Shown: piece by piece, positions 7,496 to 16,447 of the stretch
How the letters are laid out: each line of letters opens with the position of its first letter
Numbering within the stretch: the first letter of the stretch is position 1
Assembly: GCF_002914585.1 (NCBI RefSeq)
Contig: NZ_PDDM01000020.1
Span: 41,826-105,825 of the forward strand
From: Pseudanabaena sp. BC1403
GTDB lineage: Bacteria; Cyanobacteriota; Cyanobacteriia; Pseudanabaenales; Pseudanabaenaceae
DNA: 64,000 nt
Reading direction: 5' to 3'
The notes under the pieces: model-generated
The model's database searches: none
What the model was told of the DNA's origin: nothing
The model's input: the letters and a program-made list of their open reading frames with translations, nothing else
Made by a program: the position numbers and the translations under genes

Positions 7496-8506
7496 ATGAG
7501 CTTTGTTTTTGCAGATTTGTTTGCTGGGATTGGGGGATTTAGAATTGCCCTAGAAAATCTTAATGGCAAATGTGTGTTTTCTTCTGAGTGGGATAAATAT
7601 GCACAAATAACTTATGCAGCTAATTTTGGTGAAACACCTCATGGAGATATTACTAAAATTCATCCATCTACAATCCCAGATATTGACATCTTAACGGCTG
7701 GGTTTCCATGCCAACCATTTAGTTCAATTGGCAAACGTGAAGGCTTTGAACATCCTACACAAGGAACTTTATTTTATGATGTGGTGAAGATTATAAAAGA
7801 GAAAAATCCTAAGGCTTTTATTTTAGAAAATGTTGAGGGTTTAGTAACTCATGATGGTGGAAAAACTTTAAGTATTATATTAGAAACTTTATCTATATCT
7901 GTAAATGGACAATATCTTTTTCTATGTAAATCTGATGTTAGATACCATGTTTTTTGGTGCGTTTTAGATGCAAAAGATTATGGCGTACCACAAATACGGA
8001 AAAGAATATTTATAGTGGGAATATCTGAAGATATTTCTGCCGATATTCCTAACTTTAGTTTTCCAGTATCTATTCCGAATAAAAAATTTATTGGCTCTTA
8101 TGTAGAAGAAAATGTAAGCGGCTATTCAATATCCAAACATTTGCAAAATTCATATTTGTTTAAACTCGATGATGGTAGACCAGAGTTAATTGACAAAAAA
8201 TCTAAGATTCAGGTAAAAACCTTGTGTTCTACTTATCATAAGATTCAGAGACTAACTGGTACTTTTGTTAAAGACGGAGAAACTGGGATTAGATTGCTTA
8301 GTGAAAATGAATGTAAAGCAATTATGGGATATCCCCAGAGTTTTATTATTCCTGTTTCAAGAACACAAATGTATAGACAGTTTGGCAACTCAGTTGTAGT
8401 GCCTGTTGTATATGAAGTTGCTAAAAGTTTAATTAATTGTTTAGCAAAATATACAGCCGTTAATAAAGAAGAGTTAGTCAAACAAGGGAGATTAATCAGT
8501 GTCTGA
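7496..8506 (+). CDS. DNA (cytosine-5) methyltransferase of a type II RM system
   Basis: A 336-aa C5-cytosine methyltransferase. SAM-binding motif DLFAGIGGFRIALE (about 6-19), the catalytic PCQPFS with its cysteine (about 71), ENVEGL (about 115), and the C-terminal QFGNSVVVPVV are all visible. It would modify the sequence cut by the HNH protein encoded next; the two overlap by 8 nt. AT-rich, with no HIP1 octamer in this gene or the next, unlike flanking native genes, so the pair was probably acquired. Recognition sequence cannot be read from the protein. Confidence 0.92.
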   Translation: MSFVFADLFAGIGGFRIALENLNGKCVFSSEWDKYAQITYAANFGETPHGDITKIHPSTIPDIDILTAGFPCQPFSSIGKREGFEHPTQGTLFYDVVKIIKEKNPKAFILENVEGLVTHDGGKTLSIILETLSISVNGQYLFLCKSDVRYHVFWCVLDAKDYGVPQIRKRIFIVGISEDISADIPNFSFPVSIPNKKFIGSYVEENVSGYSISKHLQNSYLFKLDDGRPELIDKKSKIQVKTLCSTYHKIQRLTGTFVKDGETGIRLLSENECKAIMGYPQSFIIPVSRTQMYRQFGNSVVVPVVYEVAKSLINCLAKYTAVNKEELVKQGRLISV

Positions 8507-9107
8507 TATTCATCAAGAACCCACAGAAAAAAGCACGGTTCAACTTAATATCATTAAAGAATATTTTGAAATGTATCCTGATGTTGAAATACATACTAAG
8601 GATGTTGTTGATTGGGTGAATTCAAAATATCTAGAGCGTACTGGGAAAATATTTAGAGACCCTGACAGAGGGATTAGATCTTTATACCAAAAAGGGTTTC
8701 TTCAAAAAATAGCAAAAGGAGTTTATAAGTACGATCCTAAATATGCCCAAAATAAACGCCAAGCAGATTTTACGATCACGCAGAAAAATGAAATTTTGAA
8801 GCGTGATGGTTATAAGTGTGTAATTTGTGGCGCTGGTCGAGAGAATGGTGCAGAATTGCACGTTGATCATATTAAACCAAAAGATATGGGAGGTTTAGCT
8901 ACAATTGAAAACGGTCAAACTTTGTGTAGCCAGCATAATTTCCTCAAGAAAAATCTTAAGCAAACTGAGACAGGAAAAAAGATGTTTATTCGCTTGTATG
9001 AGCTTTCTAAGAAAGAGGGGAATCTGGAACTACAGAAATTTTGTATAGAAATTCTCCAGACTTTTGAGGATTTTAATATTAACGGACATATCGAATGGGA
9101 AAAATAG
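8499..9107 (+). CDS. HNH endonuclease, likely restriction enzyme partner
   Basis: A 202-aa protein with an N-terminal winged-helix-like region (about 20-85, ending GFLQKIAKGVYKYDP) and a C-terminal HNH nuclease (about 100-155): CVICGAG, LHVDHIKPKDMGG, then QTLCSQHNFLK. Zinc cysteines and catalytic histidines are intact. The overlap with the methyltransferase gene indicates coupled translation and a type II restriction-modification pair. GTG start at 8499. Confidence 0.85.
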   Translation: MSDIHQEPTEKSTVQLNIIKEYFEMYPDVEIHTKDVVDWVNSKYLERTGKIFRDPDRGIRSLYQKGFLQKIAKGVYKYDPKYAQNKRQADFTITQKNEILKRDGYKCVICGAGRENGAELHVDHIKPKDMGGLATIENGQTLCSQHNFLKKNLKQTETGKKMFIRLYELSKKEGNLELQKFCIEILQTFEDFNINGHIEWEK

Positions 9108-9111
9108 TGTT

Positions 9112-9915
9112 ATGGCGCAAAAACTGATTTACGATCGCCATATGCCAAATACCACATCAAATATCAGAATTGTGTTAGTCGAGACTGCGGGGGCACGAAA
9201 CCTTGGCTCAGTGGCAAGGGTGATGAAAAACTTTGGGTTGGCGGAGTTGTGGTTGGTGAATCCGCAATGCGATCGCTTTAGTGATGAAGCACAACACATG
9301 GCAGTCCATGCCCCAGAAATTTTAGAAAATGCAAGGATTGTTGATAGTGTGCCAGATGCATTAGTTGGCTGCCATCGAGCGATCGCCACCGCAGGGCGCA
9401 TCGACAAAGGTGAGATGAAAGTGACTGATCCCCATAAAGGTTTGACTTGGTTAATGCAAGCCGAAACTAGTGCGATCGTCTTTGGTGCAGAGGATCGTGG
9501 CTTAAGCAATGCCGAAATCCAGCATTGCCAGCAAGTGATGCGAATTCCCGTCAATCCTGAATATCCTTCACTAAATTTGGCACAGGCAGTTGGTATCTGT
9601 TGCTACCAACTGCAACTGATGCAAGAAAGTATTAGGGAAAATTCCCAATGTCATGAAAATTTGACTAGCCAAATCGCGCAAGATTTGATAGAGTCAGCAC
9701 CCATAGACCTTGCTACACGCGCAGACCTAGAAGCTTGCTATCAGCAACTTGAAGCAGTATTACTGAAGATCGGCTATGTTTATCCGCATACCGCCGTTCA
9801 TCGATTGCGAAAGTTTCGGCACATCTTTGATCGAGCAAATCTGAGTCCATCAGAAGTTGCCATGCTGCGGGGAATTTTGCGCCAAGTTAATTGGGCTACG
9901 GCTCATCTTGATTAA
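9112..9915 (+). CDS. trmJ: TrmJ-like tRNA/rRNA 2'-O-methyltransferase (SPOUT)
   Basis: A 267-aa TrmH-superfamily group 1 methylase. IRIVLVETAGARNLGSVARV opens the SPOUT fold; the knot motifs FGAEDRGLSNAE and IPVNPEYPSLNLAQAVGI are intact. TrmJ methylates the ribose of tRNA position 32; the exact target here is inferred. I place the start at ATG 9112, just after the HNH gene stop at 9107; the longer reading from 9064 would overlap that gene. A second ATG at 9142 (MPNTTSN) is an alternative. Confidence 0.85.
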   Translation: MAQKLIYDRHMPNTTSNIRIVLVETAGARNLGSVARVMKNFGLAELWLVNPQCDRFSDEAQHMAVHAPEILENARIVDSVPDALVGCHRAIATAGRIDKGEMKVTDPHKGLTWLMQAETSAIVFGAEDRGLSNAEIQHCQQVMRIPVNPEYPSLNLAQAVGICCYQLQLMQESIRENSQCHENLTSQIAQDLIESAPIDLATRADLEACYQQLEAVLLKIGYVYPHTAVHRLRKFRHIFDRANLSPSEVAMLRGILRQVNWATAHLD

Positions 9916-9916
9916 C

Positions 9917-9949
9917 TTTCAAATGATTTACGAAGTAAATCATTTGAAA
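9917..9949. terminator. 15-bp hairpin after trmJ
   Basis: Perfect arms TTTCAAATGATTTAC / GTAAATCATTTGAAA with loop GAA, directly after the trmJ stop. Confidence 0.65.
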
Positions 9950-9992
9950 ATAGATATGTAGAGACATTTTTGTATCGGAGTTATAAATAGCA

Positions 9993-11579
9993 GTGGAACC
10001 CAGAAACTTTTCATCGCCTGACGCTACCGAAAAAAGTCGAGAAGCGCGTTTAAATAAGTTGCGTGAGCGTCGCGCCAAGGCTGTGACAAGCAATAGTGAC
10101 TCTGTTCTTAGACCAATTAATTCTGAATCCAAAAGTCGTCTTGGGCGATCGCCTGAATCAATGCGAACACCCGAACCAATGCGATCGCCTGAACCAATCA
10201 TAGACAATCGATTTAACAATCGTTCAGATCGTAATTATGAAGGGCGACCTGAAAATAAGATAAAGCCATTGCCCAACCGTCAAGGATTTGTCGAAGCTCG
10301 TACAGAGCAACGACTCGATCGCTCTGACAATAAAACTGAATTAAGACCACGCAAAAAAGCGAATGGGAGCAATAATCGGGCGATCCCGATCAAGTCACCT
10401 ATCAAGTCTCTTGGGTGGCAATTCTTGCGTCTCGCGATCGCAGGCATTGGACTAAGCGTGATCGCTGGGACAGCTATCTCTTTCTGGCAAAATCAGCAAT
10501 CTATTGCCGCAAAGACTACTGCGACAGAATTGGTAGTCAAAGATGATCCAAATAAATCTCAAGATCCTATTCCCCTTGATCTTAAAACTGAGGCAACGCC
10601 ATTGCTGAGTAAGGTTAAAGACTTAGCAACTAAAGAAAAAGATCTTTCTATGCAAATGATGGTGGTTGATCTCGACTCTGGTGCATATGCTCAAATTGGA
10701 GCAAATCAGCCGATCGCAGCGGCTAGTACAATTAAAGCCCCAATTTTGGTTGCTTTTTTTCAAGATGTGGATGCTGGGAAAATCAAGCTTGATGAGCAGC
10801 TAGAGATCACTGCCGATGTCAAGGTCGGGGAAGCAGGTGATTTCCAATTTTTACCAACAGGCACAAAAATCTCGGCTCTTGAAGTGGCAACACAAATGAT
10901 TGTGATCAGTGATAACACTGCGACCAACATGATCATCAAACGTCTAGGTGGGTTTTCCGCTCTTAATCAACGCTTTAAATCTTGGGGACTAAATAACGTA
11001 GTGGTGAATAACCAACTGCCAGATCTAGAAGGCACAAATACAATTAGCACTCAAGATATGGTGTCGCTATTAGCGATGCTGGATAAAGGTAAATTGATCG
11101 AGCCACGCAGTCGCGATCGCTTCATGGATATCATGCGCCGCCCAATTACAAATACTCTATTGCCCAAGGGTATTGGCGAAGAGGCAAGAATCATCCATAA
11201 AACGGGGGATATTGGCTCAGCCGTTGGAGATGCGGGCATTGTTGATATGCCTAATGGTAAGCGCTATGCGATCGCAGTGATGGTCAAGCGTCCAGACAAT
11301 GATCAACGAGCCAATGAGTTAATCCGTCAGGTTTCACGCGCAACCTATGACTATTTTCTCGGTGGTGGCAGATTACCCGCAAACAATAGTAATTCGGCTC
11401 CTAGCAATTCACCTGCGAATTCTACAGAGTCGGCTAGTCCTAGCAACAATGGTAGTAGCGTTATTGAAAATATTACTATTCCTCTACCAAATGCCGCTCC
11501 TAATTCGTCTCCAACAAATACCCCAAGTACATCGCCCAGTTTGAACAACCCATCCGAGTTAACTCGCCAAAACCGATAA
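9993..11579 (+). CDS. Membrane-anchored class A beta-lactamase-fold serine hydrolase
   Basis: A 528-aa protein with four parts: a basic Arg/Ser/Asn-rich cytoplasmic N-terminus (about 1-145), one membrane helix (about 147-170), a beta-lactamase domain (about 210-450) and a Ser/Asn/Pro-rich tail (about 455-528). Active-site motifs SxxK (ASTIK), SDN (SDNTATN) and KTG (HKTGDIGS) are present. A canonical omega loop ExxLN is not evident where expected; the line reads LPDLEGTNT. It may therefore act on peptidoglycan peptides rather than destroy beta-lactams. GTG start. Confidence 0.82.
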   Translation: MEPRNFSSPDATEKSREARLNKLRERRAKAVTSNSDSVLRPINSESKSRLGRSPESMRTPEPMRSPEPIIDNRFNNRSDRNYEGRPENKIKPLPNRQGFVEARTEQRLDRSDNKTELRPRKKANGSNNRAIPIKSPIKSLGWQFLRLAIAGIGLSVIAGTAISFWQNQQSIAAKTTATELVVKDDPNKSQDPIPLDLKTEATPLLSKVKDLATKEKDLSMQMMVVDLDSGAYAQIGANQPIAAASTIKAPILVAFFQDVDAGKIKLDEQLEITADVKVGEAGDFQFLPTGTKISALEVATQMIVISDNTATNMIIKRLGGFSALNQRFKSWGLNNVVVNNQLPDLEGTNTISTQDMVSLLAMLDKGKLIEPRSRDRFMDIMRRPITNTLLPKGIGEEARIIHKTGDIGSAVGDAGIVDMPNGKRYAIAVMVKRPDNDQRANELIRQVSRATYDYFLGGGRLPANNSNSAPSNSPANSTESASPSNNGSSVIENITIPLPNAAPNSSPTNTPSTSPSLNNPSELTRQNR

Positions 11580-11634
11580 GCCTAAATAAAGTGAGAGTGC
11601 GCCCCGAAGGGGCGCACTCTCACTTTATTTAGGC
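11580..11634. terminator. 26-bp perfect hairpin, convergent genes
   Basis: Arms GCCTAAATAAAGTGAGAGTG... and exact complement, loop GAA, GC-rich apex (GCGCCCC). It sits between the convergent lactamase-like and thioredoxin genes and can serve both strands. Member of the palindrome set. Confidence 0.8.
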
Positions 11635-11651
11635 AAAGCATGTCTGTTTTT

Positions 11652-12212
11652 TTATGAATGGTCTCGTGGTTGAGAGATATCTGCGGCTTTAGGTTCAGAG
11701 ACGGGCGAGGTACGATCGCTACTAATACTATTGTGAGGTAGAGGCTGTTGAGCGATCGCCGCTTCGATATTCTCCGCCATAATTGCGCGAGGAACTGCGC
11801 CAGTAGTATCGCCGATCGACTGATTAGCGCGATCTAAAAAAATAAATCTGGGAATACCATCAACGCGATATTTGGTTACCTCTGGCAACCATTTCGTGTT
11901 GTCCACATTTAACATCACAAAATTCATGCGATCGCGATATTCCTTTTCAAGAGACAGATTATCCGCCGCCATTGACTGACAACTCGAACACCAATCCGCG
12001 TAAAACTCGATGGTGGTAGGCTTACCATTTGCCAAAGCCTCATCAATAGGGAGCGCCGCTGCTGCAACAGCATCTAATGATGTACTGCTTTGCTGAGCCT
12101 GAAACCCAAAAAATAGGGCTGTAGTCAGCAGGATCGCGGCGATCGCTACTAATAAATTTCGCAATTGATTAGAGCTAGCAGGCGTTGGACTAATTGGATT
12201 TTCTGGATTCAT
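11652..12212 (-). CDS. txlA: Thioredoxin-like membrane protein, TxlA/HCF164 type
   Basis: A 186-aa protein with an N-terminal membrane helix (about 18-43) and a thioredoxin domain (about 50-150) holding the redox motif WCSSC in EFYADWCSSCQSMA, plus the cis-proline region DGIPRFIFLD. TxlA/HCF164 proteins face the thylakoid lumen or periplasm and move reducing power for cytochrome assembly. The polar tail after about 150 is variable. ATG start at 12212. Confidence 0.88.
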   Translation of the reverse strand: MNPENPISPTPASSNQLRNLLVAIAAILLTTALFFGFQAQQSSTSLDAVAAAALPIDEALANGKPTTIEFYADWCSSCQSMAADNLSLEKEYRDRMNFVMLNVDNTKWLPEVTKYRVDGIPRFIFLDRANQSIGDTTGAVPRAIMAENIEAAIAQQPLPHNSISSDRTSPVSEPKAADISQPRDHS

Positions 12213-12290
12213 AACGATAACTTACGAAAATTACTATTCCCATTATGCCGAGCAAGGTTTGCTCTATGCTAAAGCAATTCTAAAACCCAA

Positions 12291-12325
12291 CAGATAGTAG
12301 CGGCACGAAGTGCCGCTACTATCTG
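12291..12325. repeat. 16-bp perfect hairpin
   Basis: Arms CAGATAGTAGCGGCAC / GTGCCGCTACTATCTG with loop GAA, between the divergent thioredoxin and MFS genes, where a terminator is not expected. It ends 25 nt before the MFS ATG. Confidence 0.75.
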
Positions 12326-12350
12326 AAAACTGTAATTACACAATTAAGGT

Positions 12351-13832
12351 ATGAGTAATTCTGAGAATTCCTTTGATTCATCCCAATATGACCTCACGCA
12401 AGCCAAACTAACTTTTAGTGAAAAGCTTGCCTATGGTGCGGGAGATCTTGGTACTTCGATCACCACCAATCTGCTCTCATTCTTTTTATTATTCTTTTTT
12501 ACCAATGTCGCAGGACTCGATCCCGCCCTTGCAGGACTGGTGTTATTAATTGGCAAAGTTTTTGATGCGATTAATGATCCGATTATCGGCGTACTTAGCG
12601 ATCGCACCAAATCCAAAATGGGAAGACGATTGCCTTGGATGATCTACGCAGCGATTCCTTTTGGCTTGTCATTTTTGGCGCAATGGCTAGTACCTAGCAC
12701 CGATAAGATGGTTCTCTTTTGGTATTACGTGATCGTAGGTATCGTGTTTAATACCTTCTTCACGGCGGTTAACCTTCCCTATACCGCCCTCACGCCTGAA
12801 ATCACCCAAGATTACAACGAACGGACTAGTCTGAATACCTTTCGGTTTACCTTTTCGATTGGCGGCAGTATTCTTTCTCTCTTTATTGCCCAATTGATCT
12901 TTGCCTTCTTTAAAGATCCAGCCCGTCAAGCTGGCAGTTGTAATGCGGGCGGAATGCAATATATTGTGCTGGGTGCAGTCTGCGCAATTGTTTCTAGCGT
13001 CTCGATTTATTGGTGTGTTTGGGGAATTAAAAGAAGAGCGATCGCTAGCGATCGGCATCGACTCCATAATGAATCCCTTGATGCGGATACTGAAGAGTTA
13101 AGCTTCTTGGAGCAATTAAAAATCGTCTTCAGCAATCGCCCATTTTTATTCGTGATTGGAATTTACTTCTGCTCATGGCTATCGTTACAGATCACGGCTT
13201 CGATCATTCCCTATTTCGTCGTGAATTGGATGAAGATGCAGGAGAGTGATTTTATTCTCGTGACGATCGCAGTTCAAGGTACAGCGCTGTTAATGTTGCC
13301 AGTATGGAGTGAAATCAGCAAAAGATTTGGCAAAAAAGCTGCCTATTTCATGGGTTCAGGAATCTGGATCATTGCGCAAGCAGGACTGTTTTTCTTGCAA
13401 GAAGGGCAAGTTGTGCTGCTGTATATCCTCGCGATTATGGCGGGTTGTGGCGTTTCCACAGCCTATCTCATTCCTTGGTCGATGATTCCTGATGTGACGG
13501 ATCTTGATGAACTAGAAACAGGTCAGCGCCGCGAGGGTATTTTCTACGCCTTCATGGTACTGCTGCAAAAGTTTGGACTAGCAGGTGGTTTATTTCTGCT
13601 TGGGATTGGTCTGTCATGGGCAAAATTTCAAGAGAGTGTACCTTGTCAGCCTTTGCCAACTCAACCCGATTCAGCTCTATTTGCGATCAGAATTGCGATC
13701 GGTCCCTTACCAACAATCGCCTTGATTATTGGCTTAGGATTAGCATATTTCTATCCGATTACTCGTGAAGTGCATACAGAGATATTGATGCGTCTTGCTG
13801 AAAGAAGAAGACAACCAACCGAGCAACAATAG
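12351..13832 (+). CDS. MFS transporter, GPH (glycoside-pentoside-hexuronide):cation symporter type
   Basis: A 493-aa transporter with about 12 membrane segments. The N-terminal YGAGDLGTS and the loop motif DPIIGVLSDRTKSKMGRR are diagnostic of the GPH group of MFS proteins, which couple sugar or related solute uptake to Na+ or H+. PWSMIPDVTDLDE in the second half is also typical. The substrate cannot be predicted. ATG at 12351; the AAGG ribosome site is very close. The stop codon lies inside the following palindrome. Confidence 0.88.
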   Translation: MSNSENSFDSSQYDLTQAKLTFSEKLAYGAGDLGTSITTNLLSFFLLFFFTNVAGLDPALAGLVLLIGKVFDAINDPIIGVLSDRTKSKMGRRLPWMIYAAIPFGLSFLAQWLVPSTDKMVLFWYYVIVGIVFNTFFTAVNLPYTALTPEITQDYNERTSLNTFRFTFSIGGSILSLFIAQLIFAFFKDPARQAGSCNAGGMQYIVLGAVCAIVSSVSIYWCVWGIKRRAIASDRHRLHNESLDADTEELSFLEQLKIVFSNRPFLFVIGIYFCSWLSLQITASIIPYFVVNWMKMQESDFILVTIAVQGTALLMLPVWSEISKRFGKKAAYFMGSGIWIIAQAGLFFLQEGQVVLLYILAIMAGCGVSTAYLIPWSMIPDVTDLDELETGQRREGIFYAFMVLLQKFGLAGGLFLLGIGLSWAKFQESVPCQPLPTQPDSALFAIRIAIGPLPTIALIIGLGLAYFYPITREVHTEILMRLAERRRQPTEQQ

Positions 13833-13877
13833 ATTTTGAAAAGTGTTGCTCAGCAACACTTTTCAAAATCTATTGTT
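13825..13877. terminator. 25-bp perfect hairpin containing the MFS stop codon
   Basis: Perfect 25-nt arms with loop TCA. The MFS stop (13830-13832) is inside the left arm. Positioned between convergent MFS and RNase genes, so it is likely bidirectional. Confidence 0.8.
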
Positions 13878-13903
13878 GTTCAGCTTTGAGCGCAAATCAT
13901 TTT

Positions 13904-15982
13904 TTAAGTTGCATATTCAGATTCGAGGAGATCGCTATCCCTCTCCATTTCCATTTCTAAAACTGAGGTGGATTGCTGCGCCTCTTGGAAATAAATAATG
14001 TCTTTGCGGGGATCGACTTCACCAGTTTTGATACGCAGATTATCACCAACTTGAATCTGACGTGTAATTCGCATGGGCAACTTCAAACCTAAATCTTCGA
14101 TCAGGACAAGAGCCAGTTTTTCATTTTCGCGCAGCCAGTCCAGCATCAATGCTTCCCACACCACATCCTTGTTACGGCGCAAATACTCTAAGCTCCAATA
14201 GCGCACCGACTGCTTCTCAACCTGATTAGCATCCCAAATCGCTGGATCGATCGCCTGCAAAATTGCCGTGAGCATTTCCGCCGTAAAAGGCAAAGGCTCT
14301 TCGAGTAAGAAAGCTTTGATTTGCCAATGGGCGAGTAAATCGCTGTAACGACGGATCGGGGAAGTTACCTGTGCATAGGCATCAAGTCCCAAACCTGAAT
14401 GGCGCGAGGCATAAAGCCCTAAGGAACCCTTAGTCATACAGCGACAAATCGCAAATTCACGCACGGGGCCTGAAGGTAATTGCATCAATGTGTCGAGGGG
14501 TGGCAATTCTGGCTGCTCTTGGTAGCGATAGGGGATCGGAATATTATTAGTTTGCGCGAATTTGGCGGCAACCTCACCTGCAAGGATCATCATTTCAGCA
14601 ACCAGTTGACGTGAAAATGTATCCTCCATCAGTTCCAAGGTCAGGCGATTGCCATCTTTAGAATCAACCTTAACGCTGGTATCAGGCAAATGAATCTCGA
14701 TCGCACCCTGCTCAACCCGCCATTTTTTGCGAAGACGGGCATAGGTGGCGAGCTGCTCAAGATCATCTTCCACGCCTAGTTGCAACATTTCTTCGACATC
14801 ATCATAGGTGAGCCGATAGTTTGGCTTCACCAAACTCGCCACAATCTTGTAATTGGCGATCGCACCTACAGCATCAAGATCGACGGCAAAGGACATTGCA
14901 TGACAGACTTTACTCTCAATTAAGCTCATTGGCCCAGTCGCTAAGTCCATCGGGAACATCGGGATCACGCCCGTGGGCAAATAAACACTCGTCCCGCGCT
15001 TACGAGCATCTTTGTCTAGAGGACTTTCAGGATCGAGCCATCTAGTCGGATCGGCAATATGAATCCAGATACGTTTACTGCCATCTGCTAGTGTCTCAAT
15101 GCTCAGTCCATCATCAATTTCTGTGGTGCTGATATCGTCAATCGTATAAACATGGAGATGTGTGAGATCTTGCCGCAAATGCTGCATGTTATCGGGAATT
15201 GGAGCAGTAAAACATTCTTGGGCAGCAGCAATTAATTCATTCGCAAACCGAATCGGAATTTGGCTACGCAGTAAATTTAGATTTTCATGTTCGCCCCAAA
15301 TGCCGAGATCAACGAGCATTTGAAATGCTGACTGTTCATTCTTGGAACGCTTAGCAAAGCTCAATAGTTCTTGGGCAGTAGCTTTGTCTGAGGCTTCATC
15401 CCCATGAAGAGCGTAACGCTCTAAACAATCTAACCGACTGCGATCGCTAGTTGTCCATGCCACGACAGCACCTGAGAGTTTATCAGTGATCTTTTGCTGA
15501 AACTCTTCAATCAACTTAGCCCGTTGGGCAGCAGCTTCCGCTTGATGTTTTAGCTCTGAAACTTGAGAAAGCGATCGCGGCTCAAAGAGATCACCTTTTT
15601 GCTTAAAATAAATTTTGTCATTACTGAGTAAGCAGTAGGAAGCGTAAGAAGTAACAGCCGATAATTCTGAGAACAGAAGATTAGCAAGATCGTTGGGGCT
15701 AGTTGCTTGGTTATCTTCAATCAAAATTTCCCATGCGACTTCGAGGCTAGAAGGATCAAGAAATTTTTCGATTTTTTGCAAAAATGATGGGATTTGCAGA
15801 TGGTTGAAACTTGTACTTTCACCACTAGCTTTTACTATGTAATTAATCTCGCGTGGATGGATGGTGTGGGTATTGCCATTTTCATCGATTGCTTGAAAAT
15901 GTTTTTTACCTTCAGGGCGATCAATTACGACAAGGCGGCGATCGCCATGCAATTTCACTTCGACTAGCGTACCTTTTTCCAA
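13904..15982 (-). CDS. rnb: RNase II/R family exoribonuclease
   Basis: A 692-aa 3'-5' exoribonuclease. The RNB catalytic core (about 270-590) starts at DDISTTEIDDGLSIE, with the magnesium-binding acidic cluster, and continues with WIHIADPTRWLDPESPLDKDARKRG and VTSPIRRYSDL. An N-terminal small-barrel region and a C-terminal S1-like part (about 625-680) are present. Shorter than E. coli RNase R but normal for cyanobacteria. ATG at 15982. Processes and degrades RNA in the cytoplasm. Confidence 0.92.
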   Translation of the reverse strand: MEKGTLVEVKLHGDRRLVVIDRPEGKKHFQAIDENGNTHTIHPREINYIVKASGESTSFNHLQIPSFLQKIEKFLDPSSLEVAWEILIEDNQATSPNDLANLLFSELSAVTSYASYCLLSNDKIYFKQKGDLFEPRSLSQVSELKHQAEAAAQRAKLIEEFQQKITDKLSGAVVAWTTSDRSRLDCLERYALHGDEASDKATAQELLSFAKRSKNEQSAFQMLVDLGIWGEHENLNLLRSQIPIRFANELIAAAQECFTAPIPDNMQHLRQDLTHLHVYTIDDISTTEIDDGLSIETLADGSKRIWIHIADPTRWLDPESPLDKDARKRGTSVYLPTGVIPMFPMDLATGPMSLIESKVCHAMSFAVDLDAVGAIANYKIVASLVKPNYRLTYDDVEEMLQLGVEDDLEQLATYARLRKKWRVEQGAIEIHLPDTSVKVDSKDGNRLTLELMEDTFSRQLVAEMMILAGEVAAKFAQTNNIPIPYRYQEQPELPPLDTLMQLPSGPVREFAICRCMTKGSLGLYASRHSGLGLDAYAQVTSPIRRYSDLLAHWQIKAFLLEEPLPFTAEMLTAILQAIDPAIWDANQVEKQSVRYWSLEYLRRNKDVVWEALMLDWLRENEKLALVLIEDLGLKLPMRITRQIQVGDNLRIKTGEVDPRKDIIYFQEAQQSTSVLEMEMERDSDLLESEYAT

Positions 15983-16125
15983 AATTGCCCCTTGTCCACC
16001 AAAGCCAAAAATTTTCTTTAATATTCTACCGTTTTATACCAATTCTCGAAAGTACGGCTACACTTCCAAGAATTAAACATCAAACCCAGTAAGGTTTTTG
16101 GAATTCCCAATAGCTGTCGCCATAC

Positions 16126-16178
16126 AAACCCAAAAAACTAGAGGCAGCGCTAAGCGCTGCCTCTAGTTTTTTGGGTTT
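16126..16178. repeat. 25-bp perfect palindrome (AAACCCAAAA arms)
   Basis: Arms start AAACCCAAAAAACTAGAGGC and pair perfectly around loop TAA, with a GCGC apex. The AACCCAAA outer motif recurs at 21731, 26066 and 56940, marking a family. Confidence 0.85.
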
Positions 16179-16234
16179 AGTTAAACAAAGTAAAGGTGAT
16201 GCCTAAGTATCGCCTTTACTTTGTTTAACTAAAC
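16175..16234. repeat. 26-bp palindrome overlapping the previous one and a stop codon
   Basis: Arms GTTTAGTTAAACAAAGTAAA... and complement with one G-T pair, loop of 8 nt. It shares GTTT with the right arm of the 16126-16178 palindrome and contains the stop of the minus-strand small gene at 16229. Confidence 0.8.
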
Positions 16235-16408
16235 AATGTCGTATTGCATAGTGTCAGCGATCGCTCCGACAGCTGAAGCTGCGATCGCGGGCTGATAAGC
16301 ACTAAATGCTTCTAACGTTGAATTTACTGGTTGTTTTGGAGCTGCAAGCATAGCAGTACCCAAAACCAGAAAGGCAATACTAGATTTAAGGCTAAAAATG
16401 CTATTCAT
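16229..16408 (-). CDS. Small exported protein, unknown function
   Basis: A 59-aa ORF, MNSIFSLKSSIAFLVLGTAM..., with a signal-peptide-like hydrophobic stretch (about 10-24) and an Ala/Ser-rich remainder (YQPAIAASAVGAIAD). The start is decided by the ribosome site: GGAGG lies 9 nt before ATG 16408 but only 3 nt before an in-frame ATG at 16414, and a further upstream start at 16447 has none. Probably periplasmic or membrane-bound. The stop codon is within a palindrome arm. No family recognised. Confidence 0.5.
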   Translation of the reverse strand: MNSIFSLKSSIAFLVLGTAMLAAPKQPVNSTLEAFSAYQPAIAASAVGAIADTMQYDIV

Positions 16409-16447
16409 CTTCATATTCCTCCAACAATTTTGTCCCAACGAACGCAA

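Noticed and set aside
9064..9111. Upstream extension of the TrmJ frame
   Set aside because: Would overlap the HNH gene by 44 nt with no ribosome site; ATG 9112 is a better start.
10000..10200. Direct repeats (CCTGAACCAATG-like) in the lactamase-like gene
   Set aside because: They encode a low-complexity RSPEPMR segment of the protein; coding explanation is enough.
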